The translations under genes were made by a program, and so were the position numbers. Of a stretch of 64,000 nucleotides of DNA, positions 47,279 to 58,700 are shown one piece after another (positions within the stretch are counted from its first letter, which is position 1; each line of letters begins with the position of its first letter). The notes under the pieces were generated by a model. The model was not told where the DNA came from and did no database searches. It worked only from the letters and a program-made list of their open reading frames with translations. The DNA is from Protea cynaroides (taxonomy: Eukaryota; Streptophyta; Magnoliopsida; Proteales; Proteaceae): assembly GCA_028583415.1 (NCBI GenBank), contig CM053269.1, positions 78,669,567-78,733,566 of the forward strand, written 5' to 3'.

Positions 47279-48606
47279 GAATAGAAACTCCTAAAATAAG
47301 TCCCATTGAGATTAGAAAGGAATCCCATTGAAATTAGGAAGGTTTCCTAATTTTTTGGTTCGAACTGTTTTTACCAACTACCGGGGGTCGATAGGGGGGG
47401 TCGGAGATCCCGTTGACCCCTGGTCCTTAAAATGTCCCACCCCCCATGTAAAACTGGGGGTCTGACTTTTATACTGGGGGGGTCCGACCCTCCCTTGCTG
47501 GGTATGCGACCCTCCCCTTATTTTGAGTGTTTTTGGGTCAGTTTAATACCTGGGATCGAGATCTCCTTCACGCACATACCTATTTGATTCGACCATGATG
47601 GGTAGACCTGGTTCAAGGTGGTAAGACCGGATTAGTTTGATACGGGTCTTACAGGTTAGGTGTTGGTATAGACTCATATCCCTTGATATGCTGAATGCAC
47701 TATGTGATGGGGAAATCATATACTAGGTCTCTTGAAGTCAGGACGGAGTCTATTTTTGGAGGTGGCAAACCCGTCCAGGGGGTTTACTTGTTGAAGCAAT
47801 TTAACAAAAAAGAATTGGGTATTTTGCTTCTACCCTAGCCCAATGGATGAGATTTGGATATCATTGACCATAGGTGGGGCCAAAAGCAATGTCTGAATCT
47901 CAATAGGGCACTTATAGAACCATTATACCAATGACCTAATAATAGGAATACATCACCATTCATTTATGCATGGCATGTGATACCTGATTCCTCACTAAGC
48001 TGGGATGGGAGTTCACCCCTCGTATTGGTACTTTTTTTAGATTTTAATGCAGGTGACTTCTCAGTCGCTAACTTCATGGAGTCCCCTTTTGCAGGCGATG
48101 CCTCAGCAAGCGAGGATTTCTTTGGCTAGCATGGCAAGGGCTGTGTCTACAATGACTGAGTCTACGCCTGATGCAGCTCTCCCCACCCCCCCCCCTCTCT
48201 CTCTCTCTTTCTCTCCCCTGGATTATAGTTTGGTATATAGATATGGATAGTCTACCTATGTAGGGTTTTGGGATATCGATTTACTTACTCTTTGGGTCAT
48301 ACTTGTATTGTCACACCTCAATTCTGGACTAACCAATGGTGTGATGAACTGTCATAAGAACCAACGGTTCAAACCAGGATCTCATGTAGGCTGTGCCAAC
48401 CATGTTAAACCAAAACACATTCCACAGTAATAATCAGAGATAATAATTAAATGGCAAAAGTCTTATTAATAATGAACTGAAGTCTACATGATAAATGATT
48501 TAATAATTCAATTATCTTCAAGTAACCAAAACATAATTAATACCTATTACATGTATCAAAATACGAAAGTTAAATACTAAGCGTAATTATCATTGAAACA
48601 TTCGCT

Positions 48607-48698
48607 TTACAAGTCATATTCATCATCCACCACTTGCACATCCATAGCCGCCACATGTCCATACATTGGTGTATCCATGTAGTCTTCAACAGTAACAC
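48607..48698 (-). CDS. LTR terminal mini-exon frame, copy E (short form)
   Basis: 92 nt on the minus strand. It keeps the N-terminal TVEDYMDTPMYGHVAAMD pattern but stops ten codons early and lacks CEC..C. It is the only clear length variant of the closer copies. Confidence 0.35.
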
Positions 48699-49636
48699 CT
48701 GCAACACCAGAAACTAAAAAGAATTACGTGCGCGAGTGTCAGCTCTCCAACTTGAGCTCAGTGAGTAAGCAAAACAATGCACAAACATATTAATGCATTC
48801 AATTCATATCTTTGGTCTGGTTTTTAAGTTTATAATGTGCTATAGAAAGGTTTCCGCACCTCTATATAAAGGTGTGTAAGCCCACCCAATGGATCAAACA
48901 CCATTGTCATCTACATCCACCCCACCATGGAATAGAGATAGAGCTAAAGTGTCTGAATCACTCACCGCCAACACTTCCCCTGATACCTTACCCATACCAA
49001 TACGTAAGCCCCTATTGGCAAGGGCTTACAAATTGGGCTTGCAAATAACCAATCTTAATGCCATCTAGTGTATCTAAGGCCTCACCCTAGCATTCCTCAA
49101 TACGTCCATAGAGATAGAGCTAAGGCCCCTGGCAGAGTCAAAGACTACACAATCTGAGACCACCTCCCCTGATGCCCTATGACGTAATAGTTTCACTAAT
49201 ATAATGACGATACGACGATGTCAGTGGGCGAGACTTGAGTAGAGATAGAGCTAGAGTCTGGTGATCAGGCTGAACTGTAAGACCCGTATCAAACTAACCA
49301 GTCTTACTACCTTGTACCATGTCTACCTATCATGGTCGAGTCAAATGGACCAAGTACGTGAAGGAAATAGCGAAGACAGGTATTAAACTGACCCAAAACA
49401 GTCAAAATGAGGGTAGGGTCGCATACCCAGACCAGCAGGGTCGACCCCCTCACATAGAAGTCAAACCCCTAATTTTTCACTGGGGGTCGGACAACTTAGG
49501 AACTGAGGGTCGACGGGATCTCCGACCCCCTCATAAACCCCCTGTTTGCCGATAGAAATCGCAAATAGGAAACCTTTCAAATTTCAATGGGATTCCTTCC
49601 TAATCTCAATGTGACTTATTTTTGGAGATTCTACTC

Positions 49637-49644
49637 TATAAATA
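49637..49644 (+). promoter_or_regulatory. TATA box of GYP-plus 5' LTR
   Basis: TATAAATA followed by GGACGTCCC, identical in context to A1 and GYP-minus. Confidence 0.7.
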
Positions 49645-51174
49645 GGACGTCCCTAAGCCTCTTTCACTCCTTTTGAAACCCTAATTGAGAGTGAGAGAAA
49701 GAGAAGAGAAGGAGAAGAGAAGGAAAGTTGGAGAAGAAGACCTAATTGAAGAATTCAGAGAAATCTCTAAATCTCAGCAAACCTAAGGTTTAGGCAAGCT
49801 TTCTATTTGATAATCTAAGACCTTAGAATAGTTCATGAAGAGAATATGGTCTAGGAGAAACCCAAATCATACACCCATGGGAAGATTTCGATGAAATCCA
49901 TGGAGAAATCATGGTAGACAAAGTAAGGAAGAAACCTAGAGTTCTAAGCCATAGAACAAGCCTAGAATGGATTGTGGAAGTAAGCCATAGGACCCAAACG
50001 TGAAAGAATGGACTGTAGAATGAAAATCTCGACTCAACCCACAGGGGGTCGCACGTGGGGTCGATTGAGAATCGACCCTACCAGACCACAGGATCGACTC
50101 CCAGTATTCGGGAAGTCCAGAATAGGGGTGGTCGCACCCAGGGTCGATGGAACATCCAACCCTGGCATCGACCCTACCCTGGGGGTCGATGTAGACTGCT
50201 ACCCTACCTGCGACCCACCTTGCGACCCGTGCTTAAAAACAAGCCTAATGATGTCGAAATGACTTCTAACCAAAATCTATTGACTTGTTAGGTTTTCCTA
50301 TTGATATAAAAGTGGTTTTAAAGATTGAAAGAGGATCAACACTCAAGCAAAGGTGAGGGAACAAAACGTAAACTAATTGGCTAATAATAAACTATTTTTA
50401 TTTCTTGAGTCCAATGCCATGACTGATTCTATGCGTATATGCTTGTATGTGCATTCAATATGTCATCCAATATTCCTGCTATTACTGTTCATGCATATTT
50501 AATTCTGTTTATTTATAAGATGATGATGATGCTAGGAATAGGCATGTGAATGTATCTATGTGGTTAGTGTACATGGTGCGGGTAGGGGATGGTATCAACT
50601 GGTACAGCCATGCCATTTTCATGGGGAGTATATTGTGCCATGGTTCTACTCAAGTCATGTCCACTGACATCGTCGTATCACCATTACCTTAGCAAAACTA
50701 TTACGCCATAGGGTATCAGGGGAGGTGGTCTCGGACCTTGTAGTCTTCGACTTTGCCGGGGGGCCTTAGCTCTATCTCTATGGATGTATTGAGGGATGCT
50801 GGGGTGAGGCCTTGGATACACTGTTTGACATTAGGATTGGTTAGTTGCGAGCCCAGTTTGCAAGCCCTCGCCAGCATGGGCTTAAGTGTTGGTATGGGCA
50901 ACCGGTACAGCCATGCCGTTTTCATGGGGTGTATATTGTCCATGGTGGGTGCATGTAGGACGACAGTGCCGATATTCATTGGGTGGATTCACACACTCGT
51001 GTATAGAGGTGAGGCGGCCACCGAACCTTTCTATAGCACATTGCAAACTTATAAATCAGACCAGATATATGAATTGAATGCATGCATATGTTTGTTGAAT
51101 TGTTTTGTTTGCTCACTGAGCTGTGATGTGTGCTCACCCCTTTCGACGTCGAATATTTTTAGTTGATGATACAG

Positions 51175-51296
51175 GTACCACGGTGGAAGATTATATGAAT
51201 GCTTCTGTGTACGGGCACGTCGCTGGTATGGAAGCTGAAGACTTAGTAGAAACGCATGACTCTTCATGCGAGTGCAACGCATGCGTTTTCGATTAG
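51175..51296 (+). CDS. LTR terminal mini-exon frame, GYP-plus 5' LTR
   Basis: 122 nt after ATACAG, ending SSCECNACVFD TAG. The first ATG of the segment is in frame (MNASVYGHV..), so a leader spliced here could be translated. Confidence 0.45.
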
Positions 51297-51579
51297 ATTT
51301 TGATTTGCATTATTAAGGAAATGTAATTGATATTTTATTTACTTATGTCTCAGTTGATACAACATAATTTGATACTTTATTTATGATTATCACGGTTAGA
51401 TTTCTCAGTTCATTTATTATTAAGACTTTTGCTATTGTGTATTTATTCTGATTATGGTTGTGGATGTGTATGATTTTATTTTCAACGGACACAGCCTATT
51501 AGAGATCCTGGTTGAACCGTTGGTTTATTAGCGGTTCATCACACCGTTCTGAATGGTGCGGAATTGGGGTGTGAAAACT

Positions 51580-51591
51580 TGGTATCAGAGC
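51580..51591 (+). other. GYP-plus primer binding site
   Basis: TGGTATCAGAGC, a 12 of 12 match to the initiator Met-tRNA 3' end, three bases after the LTR. Confidence 0.92.
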
Positions 51592-51862
51592 TCTCAGGCC
51601 CTGTCTGTGAAACCAGTATACTTCCACAAAAGTTTGTAAACTGAGATAGGATAAAAATTTAAAAGACGTAATAATAACACACCATATGCATCTGTGTTGT
51701 TTGAGACAAAATTAAAAGAGAATAATGCATCTATTAAATTAGAAACAAATTTATATACAACCAAAAGAAGAACAAACGTATATATACATGACTAAAGCAG
51801 AGTACAGTCCACAACCCAGACAGTTACTCTGAAGTACAAAAAGAAAGGTAAACGAAAATACA

Positions 51863-53440
51863 TTAAGAAGCTGGAGGTGATGGAGGAGGCGGTGCCTTGC
51901 GGTCTCTATCATAATCCTCAGCATAGACTCTAGTCAACCAAGCTATCTGAGTCTGGGTCATCTGGAGACTAGCTGTGAGATTAGCCACCCGCTGGTCAGT
52001 CACGCGCTGAGCATCCCTAAGCTCTCCCACCCGCTGATCGGACAAGCGCTGAGCATCTAGAAGCTCTCTCATCCTCAATTCAGACATGCGCTAAGCCCTT
52101 TCGTATCTCATGCAATATCCCCATCATGTCATCAGAAGGTGCATACGAAGGACCAGCTGCATATGAAGGACCAGCTGAATAAGAAGGACCAGCTCCTGTA
52201 GCATGAGTAGGTGATGGAGGAGGTATGGCATCTACATCCATGTACAAACGATAGTCATGACCCCCATGAACCCCTGCTCCAGCGGCTGCTGCTGCTGCCT
52301 CAGCGTCAGCCATCTCCACTCGAGTACGTGGAAGCACCAGAGCGTTCCTCTCCTCGTCGCTGACCTGGGCATCTCGCATGCCCATCTTGCAGATGGCCTC
52401 CCAATCCAAAGGTGATGAAAATGATATCTCCTGAATCCTCTCATCCGTCATGTCAACACCCAGGCAGATCAGTAGCATAGAGATCATGCGTCCATATGGT
52501 AGGTAACCAATATGACTGGGCAACGTAGCGTTGATCATCATCCGCATGATGATGTAAGGAAGGTAGATGGGCTGCCTAGTGTATATACAGTACAACAGAT
52601 ACTGGGTCAACTGGGATTCGAACAAGACAGTAAGTAAGGCAGAACTAGTAAGACAGAAAAGAAGAGGAATAAGGTCACTATTCATAGAGTCAAGTAAGAA
52701 AGGAAAAGAAAGAAAGGTCTTTAGTTACAGTAGTCTACCAGCCAGTAGTACCTGTAGTCAGAAAGCCGAAAGCCGCCCTTTTAGTAACTTGGGAAGGGTA
52801 TTGCCAACTATTAGCCAAGTAAGAGAGGGAAGCCCGTTAGGGCTTTCTTACCGACTGGCTAACCAGACAACTAGTCAATAGAAGAGGTCCTCTCGTAGTG
52901 CCCACTCTGAGGTATCAGGTTGTGCTGGATAATCTTGCAGTACACCCGAGGCTCTGGACGAAGATAGATTGCTTTCATCTCCCAGCGATCCTCTCTGATG
53001 ATCTGGCAGTCAATCTCAGCTCTCATCTCCAATGAAAAGAACTGGGGGTCTCCAAGAGCACAGAACACCAAGGGGTCGTCATATGAAATGCCCAATAAGT
53101 CGGCTAGCTGTCGATAATCGAATGAAATCTCGACCCCCTTAACGTAGCTGGTGATCCGAAGCTCTCTACCCCTCTCTGTATCGTTGTAATCTCCCACCAC
53201 CTAGAGATTATAGTAGAACTGTCTCACCAGATACGGTCGAGTGCAGGCGTCATAGGTGATCACAGGAAGCCAACCCATGTCGCCAAAAGCCCTCTCTACA
53301 TCGAACAATGCCAGGCTAGCCAAGTCTACCCGGTGACCTCCCTCTACCTTCTTACGAGAATAGCGGGCATATTGTGTCTCCGCCTCGTTAGAACGGAAGC
53401 GGACTGGGTCATGAACCCTAGGTACTTTGGTACGAGCCAT
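51863..53440 (-). pseudogene. Antisense gene of chromovirus GYP-plus (putative plant transposon protein-like)
   Basis: Starts at 53440 with MARTKVPRVHD. That start is chosen because it lines up with the GYP-minus start and follows the conserved splice acceptor. The N-terminal domain (to 52871) has SYVKGVEISFDYRQLADLLGI and YCKIIQHNLIP. The middle has PYIIMRMMI and a linker with repeated GPSYAAGPSY-type units. The C-terminal coiled coil (51863-52087) has fewer 14-residue repeats than GYP-minus. Breaks are a TAG at 53201-53203 (Gln in GYP-minus), an insertion of about 270 bp at 52617-52886 and a frameshift near 52085. Substitutions relative to GYP-minus are often synonymous. Function is unknown. 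Confidence 0.78.
52617..52886. other. Foreign insertion of about 270 bp in the GYP-plus antisense gene
   Basis: Absent from the otherwise collinear GYP-minus copy. It contains a hairpin-like GGAAGCCCGTTAGGGCTTTC and repeated GAAAGCCG words, unlike the surrounding composition. The style recalls plant mitochondrial intergenic DNA; that is only an impression. No clear target duplication or terminal repeats. Confidence 0.55.
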
Positions 53441-53445
53441 AGTAT

Positions 53446-53887
53446 CTGCAAAACCAAAGAGAAATAGATATTGGGTTAGTAAAGATGAAAAATCCAAAAA
53501 TTTCGACAATATAACGACATATATTGATCAAAAGCCTCACTTTTCACCCATACACGTGGGCAGGAGGACTTATAAAGGTTTTAAACAATCCTGCAAGACT
53601 CATATAGTTGGAAATTTCATTTAAAGAGATCGAATTTGAAGAAATTTCAAGAAATTTAAAAATCTCGATAAATTAGGGCAAAAATGGGAAAATTCAAGTT
53701 TCTCGATAACCAACCGATGAAACTCAAATATTTTTTAGGGCTTTCGTCCATTGAGTCACCAACAACAAAAGCCCCCAATAAAAATCAAATTTTTACAGTT
53801 GGAAAAAATTTAATTTGAAGAAAACAAGTTAAATGGGCAAAAACCTAGCTAAGAAAACCTAAAAACATGAAAATGTAGAGAACATAC
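53446..53887 (-). other. Leader intron of the antisense gene, GYP-plus
   Basis: Minus strand CTACAG|GTATGT to TTTGCAG|ATACT, 442 nt, against 441 nt in GYP-minus. Both boundary words are conserved while the interior differs by many substitutions. Confidence 0.65.
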
Positions 53888-54034
53888 CTGTAGACGAGGT
53901 GTGGACGTCGAAATAAGAAGCAAATAGCACCAAAGAGTCCGAGTTGGCACTGTAGCAACTCAGAGGGACAAGCCAAGTTAGAAAGGAGGAGGAAGAATGA
54001 GAAATGGATTCAAAATCGAAAATAAAAACCTAAT

Positions 54035-54245
54035 TTTTAGTCCGAGGGTCGGAGAATTCAACCAAGACATCCGACCCCTCCTCTGGCCCCCTCGACGACC
54101 CTCGGCTCTCGGTAATCTGAAAGAGAACCAGGGGTCGAACCTTGGGTCGGACATCCATCGACCCCCGGCTCTTGGGAAGAATCAGTGATTCCTCAGGGTC
54201 GCATACTGAGGGTTGGACATCCATCGACCCTACAGTGAAAATACA
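54035..54245. repeat. GGGTCGA motif cluster upstream of the antisense gene, GYP-plus
   Basis: About ten GGGTCG(A/G), TCCGACCC or TCGACCC words. Counterpart of 42885-43110 in GYP-minus. Confidence 0.7.
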
Positions 54246-54351
54246 GCATTTTCGACAGAATGATTTGAAAATTTTGAAATTTGCATTTGTTAGTGGTTTT
54301 AAAATATGAGAAGAAGTATATAATGATTGCCTTATGTGTTCTATGACTTTC

Positions 54352-54353
54352 AG
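54352..54353 (+). other. Probable 3' splice site before GYP-plus gag
   Basis: GACTTTCAG|GCATT, 24 bases before the gag ATG at 54378, conserved with GYP-minus. Confidence 0.45.
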
Positions 54354-54377
54354 GCATTCCCACTACCAGATTAGATA

Positions 54378-55655
54378 ATGGCTAGATGCAGAGTGACCAG
54401 ACAAAGCCGTAACTCTATCCCACTACCACCACTTGTGGGGGAAGACAGCCAGACACACCCAGAAACACAGGAGAATACGAACACGGCACCGTCCGTAATT
54501 AATGGGCAGACAAATCCTATAAATCTGCCAGCTCCACCTACAGACCTGGCTACAGTAGTAATGAATTTGGCCCAACAGCTGCAGCAAACACAACAAGCAC
54601 AAGCTACTATGCAAGCTTCCATAGGCATGACTTTTCCAGCTGCACAGACACCACCAATGCCAGCAAGACAGGCAAGCACGGTACCAGGGGGAAGCAACAC
54701 AGTACCCCACGTACCTCAGACTCCCATCATGTAGGCTCAAGTGCAGAATCTTGAGGTAGCTCAAGGTGGAGATCAATACCAACCACCTATGTATGGGGTG
54801 TATGTCCCACAACAACTAGACCACTCCAGACTGGTGGAGCATTTTCTGAAAATGAAGCCCAAAGAATTTAATGGCAAGCCAGTAGATCCTTTATGGCCGG
54901 CACACTGGGTTGACGAAATGGAAAGAAATTTTATGATGATGACAGTAAATGAAGAAGAGAAAGTATTGTGTGCCACATTTATGCTGAAAGGAGATGCACA
55001 CCATTGGTGGAGGTCTACCAGGACATATTTATTAACAAAGCACGCCCAACTGACTTGGGATATTTATAAGGAAGCATTCTTTGAGAAGTATTTTCCTAGA
55101 AGTTTCAGAGATTCTATGGAAAGAGAGTTCCTGAGTTTATATCAGGGGCAGATGACCGTGGATGCATATCAACAACGTTATGAGGAGCTGTTCTTCTTTG
55201 CACCCGCCAGTATGCAAGAGGAAAACACAAAGACCCGAAGGTTCGTCATGGGACTTAGGGGAAGCATCCGCGAGCATGTTCTGGGACTTGAAAAGAAAAT
55301 CTATAATGAAGCGGCACAAATTGCTCGAGTGATAGAGTCGAGCCAGAAAGAGAGCTACTTTGCTCAAAATAGGGGAATCAAAAAGCCTAATGGAAATTCT
55401 TACAACGGAGGAAACACCAAGATATTCAAACCCTTCCGTACTCAAGGCTTTAATGTTGCAGCCAAGACTACCCCCGCAGCTCCACAGCAACAAAAGCAAG
55501 TTAGTGAAGGAGTAAGATGTTTTAACTGCAATCAAGTAGGACATATTGCAAGGGAGTATACTAAGCCCAAGAAGCAACTACAACAAGGCAAAGTTTACGC
55601 GGTTACATTCGAGGATGCTGCCACATCGCCTGATGTGGTCACAGGTATGACTTGA
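54378..55655 (+). pseudogene. GYP-plus gag
   Basis: Starts MARCRVTRQSRN. A Pro/Gln-rich N-terminus with NLAQQLQQTQQ is followed by the Gag core (KPKEFNGKP, LWPAHWVDEMERNF, FMLKGDAHHWW, YQGQMTVDAYQQRYEEL, GLRGSIREHVLGLE). The knuckle reads CFNCNQVGHIAREY, so the fourth metal ligand is Tyr instead of Cys as in GYP-minus. A single in-frame TAG at 54732-54734 splits the gene. Without splicing, translation ends at TGA 55653-55655, which lies inside the putative gag-pro intron. Confidence 0.92.
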
Positions 55656-55714
55656 ATCTTATCATTTTGTGTTACATTATGTGAGCATGTAGACTAAACC
55701 AAAACAAATCATAG
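55645..55714 (+). other. Putative 70-nt gag-pro intron, GYP-plus
   Basis: ACAG|GTATGACTT to AATCATAG|GTATCG. The interval is AT-rich, has an in-frame TGA and a GACTAAAC branch-like word. Excision gives codon GGT across the junction and continues in the protease frame (IVPIN..LFDSGATHSF). Confidence 0.6.
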
Positions 55715-58700
55715 GTATCGTACCTATTAATGGCATTCCCGCCAGAGTACTCTTTGATTCAGGAGCTACTCATTCTTTTATATCTGTGTCATTTGGAAAG
55801 AAGCTAAATCTACCCCTTGAATCCTTAGACTACAAACTGCTTGTACGATCACCTATGGGATTAGAAGTGGAGTTAGAAAAAGGTTATGGACCATGTCCAG
55901 TTCTTATTGATGAAAAGACTTTGGATGCAACCTTGATCCAACTCGAGATGGCAGACTTTGACGTCATCTTGGGAATGGACTGGTTAGCTCGGCATTTTAC
56001 AAACCTATTGTGTGCAGAAAAGAAGCTGACATTTAAAGACAAAGAAGGAGCAGAGTTCAGTTTTTCGGGAATGAAACTTCCCCGTAAACGAAAGCTCATT
56101 CTCTCTGCATTAAAGGCTAGGAAGTGCCTTGAGAAAGGAGCAGTTGGGTATCTAGTATCTGTGATCGACCTTACCAAAGAAGCACCACGAATGGAGGATA
56201 TTGATGTCGTGCGTGACTATCCAGATGTATTTCCTGAAGAACTACCAGGATTACCACCCGACCGCGCTACAGAGTTTGTTATAGATCTGATACTGGGAGC
56301 CGCACCAATATCTAAAGCCCCTTATCGAATGGCTCCTACTGAATTGAAGGAATTAAAAGTACAACTATAAGAACTGCTGGACAAGGGTTACATCCGACTT
56401 ACCATATCACCATGGGGAGCGCCAGTATTATTCGTGAAGAAGAAGGACGGTAGTGTTTGATTGTGTATAGACTACCGAGAACTGAATAAACTGACAATCA
56501 AGAATCGGTATCCATTGCCTCGGATCGATTACTTGTTCGATCAGTTGCAAGGTGCCAAAGTGTTCTCCAAGATCGATCTTCGGTCAGTTGAAGATTAAGG
56601 ACGGTGATATCCCCAAGACAGCATTCCGGACCAGATATGGACAGTATGAATTTTTGGTCATGTCTTTTGGATTGACGAATGCACTAGCAACCATTATGGA
56701 ACTTATGAATCGGGTATTCCATGATATGTTGGATACATCGGTTATTGTATTCATCGATGATATATTGGTCTACTCCAAAGACGAGAAAACTCATATAAAG
56801 AATCTAAACGTTGCTCGCAGCGATTACGGAAGGAGAAGCTCTACGCCAAATTTACAAAGTGTGAGTTTTGGCTAAAGGAAGTCACTTTTCTAGGCCATGT
56901 TGTATCCGCTGAAGGAATTAAAGTGGATCCTAGCAAGATCGAAGCTATTGTGAAGTGGGAAGCACCGAAGAGCATTGCAGAAATTAGAAGTTTCTTAGGT
57001 CTAGCTGGGTATTATCGACGATTTGTGGAAGACTATTCCCGAATTGCCTTACCTCTTACTAGTCTGACTAAGAAGGGCGAAAAGTTTGTGTGGAATGATA
57101 AATGCGAGAAGAGTTTCCAAACATTGAAGGCTAGATTGATATCAGCTCCAATCTTGACCATTCCGATTCCAGGACAGCCATTTATTTTGTACATTGATGC
57201 ATCAGGACTGGGATTAGGATGTGTACTTATGCAAGGAGAACAAGTAATTGTTTATGCCTCTAGACAATTGAAGACACATGAGAGGAACCATCCCACTCAT
57301 GATCTAGAATTAGCGGCAGTAGTACATGCTGTCAAAATATGGAGACATTACTTGTACGGAGAGAAATTTCAGATTAAATCAGATCATAAGAGTCTTACTT
57401 ACCTCTTTAATCAAAAGGAGTTGAATATGAGACAAAGAAGATGGTTGAAACTATTGAAAGACTATGATTATCCGGTATCATCCAGGAAAGGCTAATGTGG
57501 TTGCGGCGGACGCACTGAGTAGAAAGGCAATGATGAAATCTCAAGAAGAGGTTAGCACCACTGCTGCACTGCGTACTACCGGAATAGTATTCAGTTATGG
57601 TAATGAACAATTTGTGATAGATGCACTGGGGAATCAACTAACCAAGGGTTTATCCATCGGTTTGCAAATATGTTCGCCACATTGAAGATTGCCCGATATA
57701 CTTGATGAAGTGAAAACAACGATTAAATCAGACCCTTATCTAAGAACGGTACAAGAAGACATCGAAAAAGGCAGGACTACTCCTGAGTTCTCCTTAGATG
57801 ATGAAAGGGTACTGAAGTACAAAGGAAGAATATGTGTACCCGAAACAAAAATTTTGGAATATTAGACACAGACTAATAAAGGAAGCCCATACCACCGCCT
57901 ATTCGATACACCCTGGAAGTACAAAAATGTATCATGACCTAAAGAAATTATATTGGTGGAGGGGAATGAAAGCAGATATAGCCAAGTTCGTGTCTCAATG
58001 CCTAAATTGTCAGAAGGTGAAAGCTGAACGACAAAGACCAGCAGGACTGTTACAGTCGTTACCAGAACCAGCATGGAAATGGGACTGCATCACTATGGAC
58101 TTCGTCACAGGGTTACGATTGGCTCCCCGAGTAGTTGACGCAGTTTGGGTGATTGTAGACCGACTGACTAAAACGGCTCGATTTATAGCCATACGACCTC
58201 AGTATACACTGGAAAGGTTAGCTAAGTTGTATGTGGATAATATTGTCAGATTACACGGTGTACCTGAAAGCATTGGATCCGACAGAGATCCATGATTTAC
58301 TTCAAAGTTTTGGGAAGGATTACAGAAGGCTATGGGTACAACATTGAAGTTCAGTACTGCATTCCATCCCCTGACAGACGGACAGTCGGAGCGCACCATT
58401 CAGATTCTAGAAGACATGCTCCGAGCTTGTGTAATTGATTTCAAAGGATCATGGGATGAAAAGTTACCACTGATTGAGTTCGCTTATAACAATAGCTATC
58501 AGACTACTATACAGATGTCACCCTATGAAGTATTGTATGGCAAGAAGTGTCGAACTCCTTTGTTTTGGAATGAAGTTAGAGAACGTAGTATTGTTGGATC
58601 AAAATTTGTTGAAGAGACTTGTCGAGTAGTCGACATTATCAAAGAAAGAGTAAAAATGGCTCAGAATCGTCAGAAGCAATATGCAGACACTAGAGGCTGA

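Larger units (their letters stand above)
35267..47653 (-). mobile_element. Complete Ty3/gypsy chromovirus GYP-minus (Tekay/Del-like), 12.4 kb
   Basis: Two near-identical LTRs (35267-37551 and 45371-47653), a perfect GGTTA duplication (35262-35266 and 47654-47658), a primer site, and gag, protease, RT, RNase H, integrase and chromodomain in gypsy order on the minus strand. An antisense gene on the plus strand lies between the 5' LTR and gag. Lineage assignment rests on the C-terminal chromodomain, long LTRs and Met-tRNA primer. A hAT-like MITE, stops and frameshifts make it defective. Confidence 0.95.
45371..47653 (-). repeat. GYP-minus 5' LTR (2283 bp)
   Basis: TG..CA on the element strand, next to the primer site. 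It includes a minus-strand TATA box at 47271-47278 and a leader donor CTCAG|GTGTGG near 47125. It is nearly identical to 35267-37551. Confidence 0.95.
49276..51576 (+). repeat. GYP-plus 5' LTR (2301 bp)
   Basis: Begins TGTAAGACCC. The last bases read GTGAAA instead of GTGACA, so the terminal CA has become AA. TATAAATA is at 49637-49644 and the leader donor CTAAG|GTTTAG at 49788. Confidence 0.95.

Noticed and set aside
52605..52630. Minus-strand GTTCGAATCCC, a tRNA T-loop-like word
   Set aside because: No acceptor stem, anticodon arm or D arm could be found around it; the word straddles an insertion boundary.
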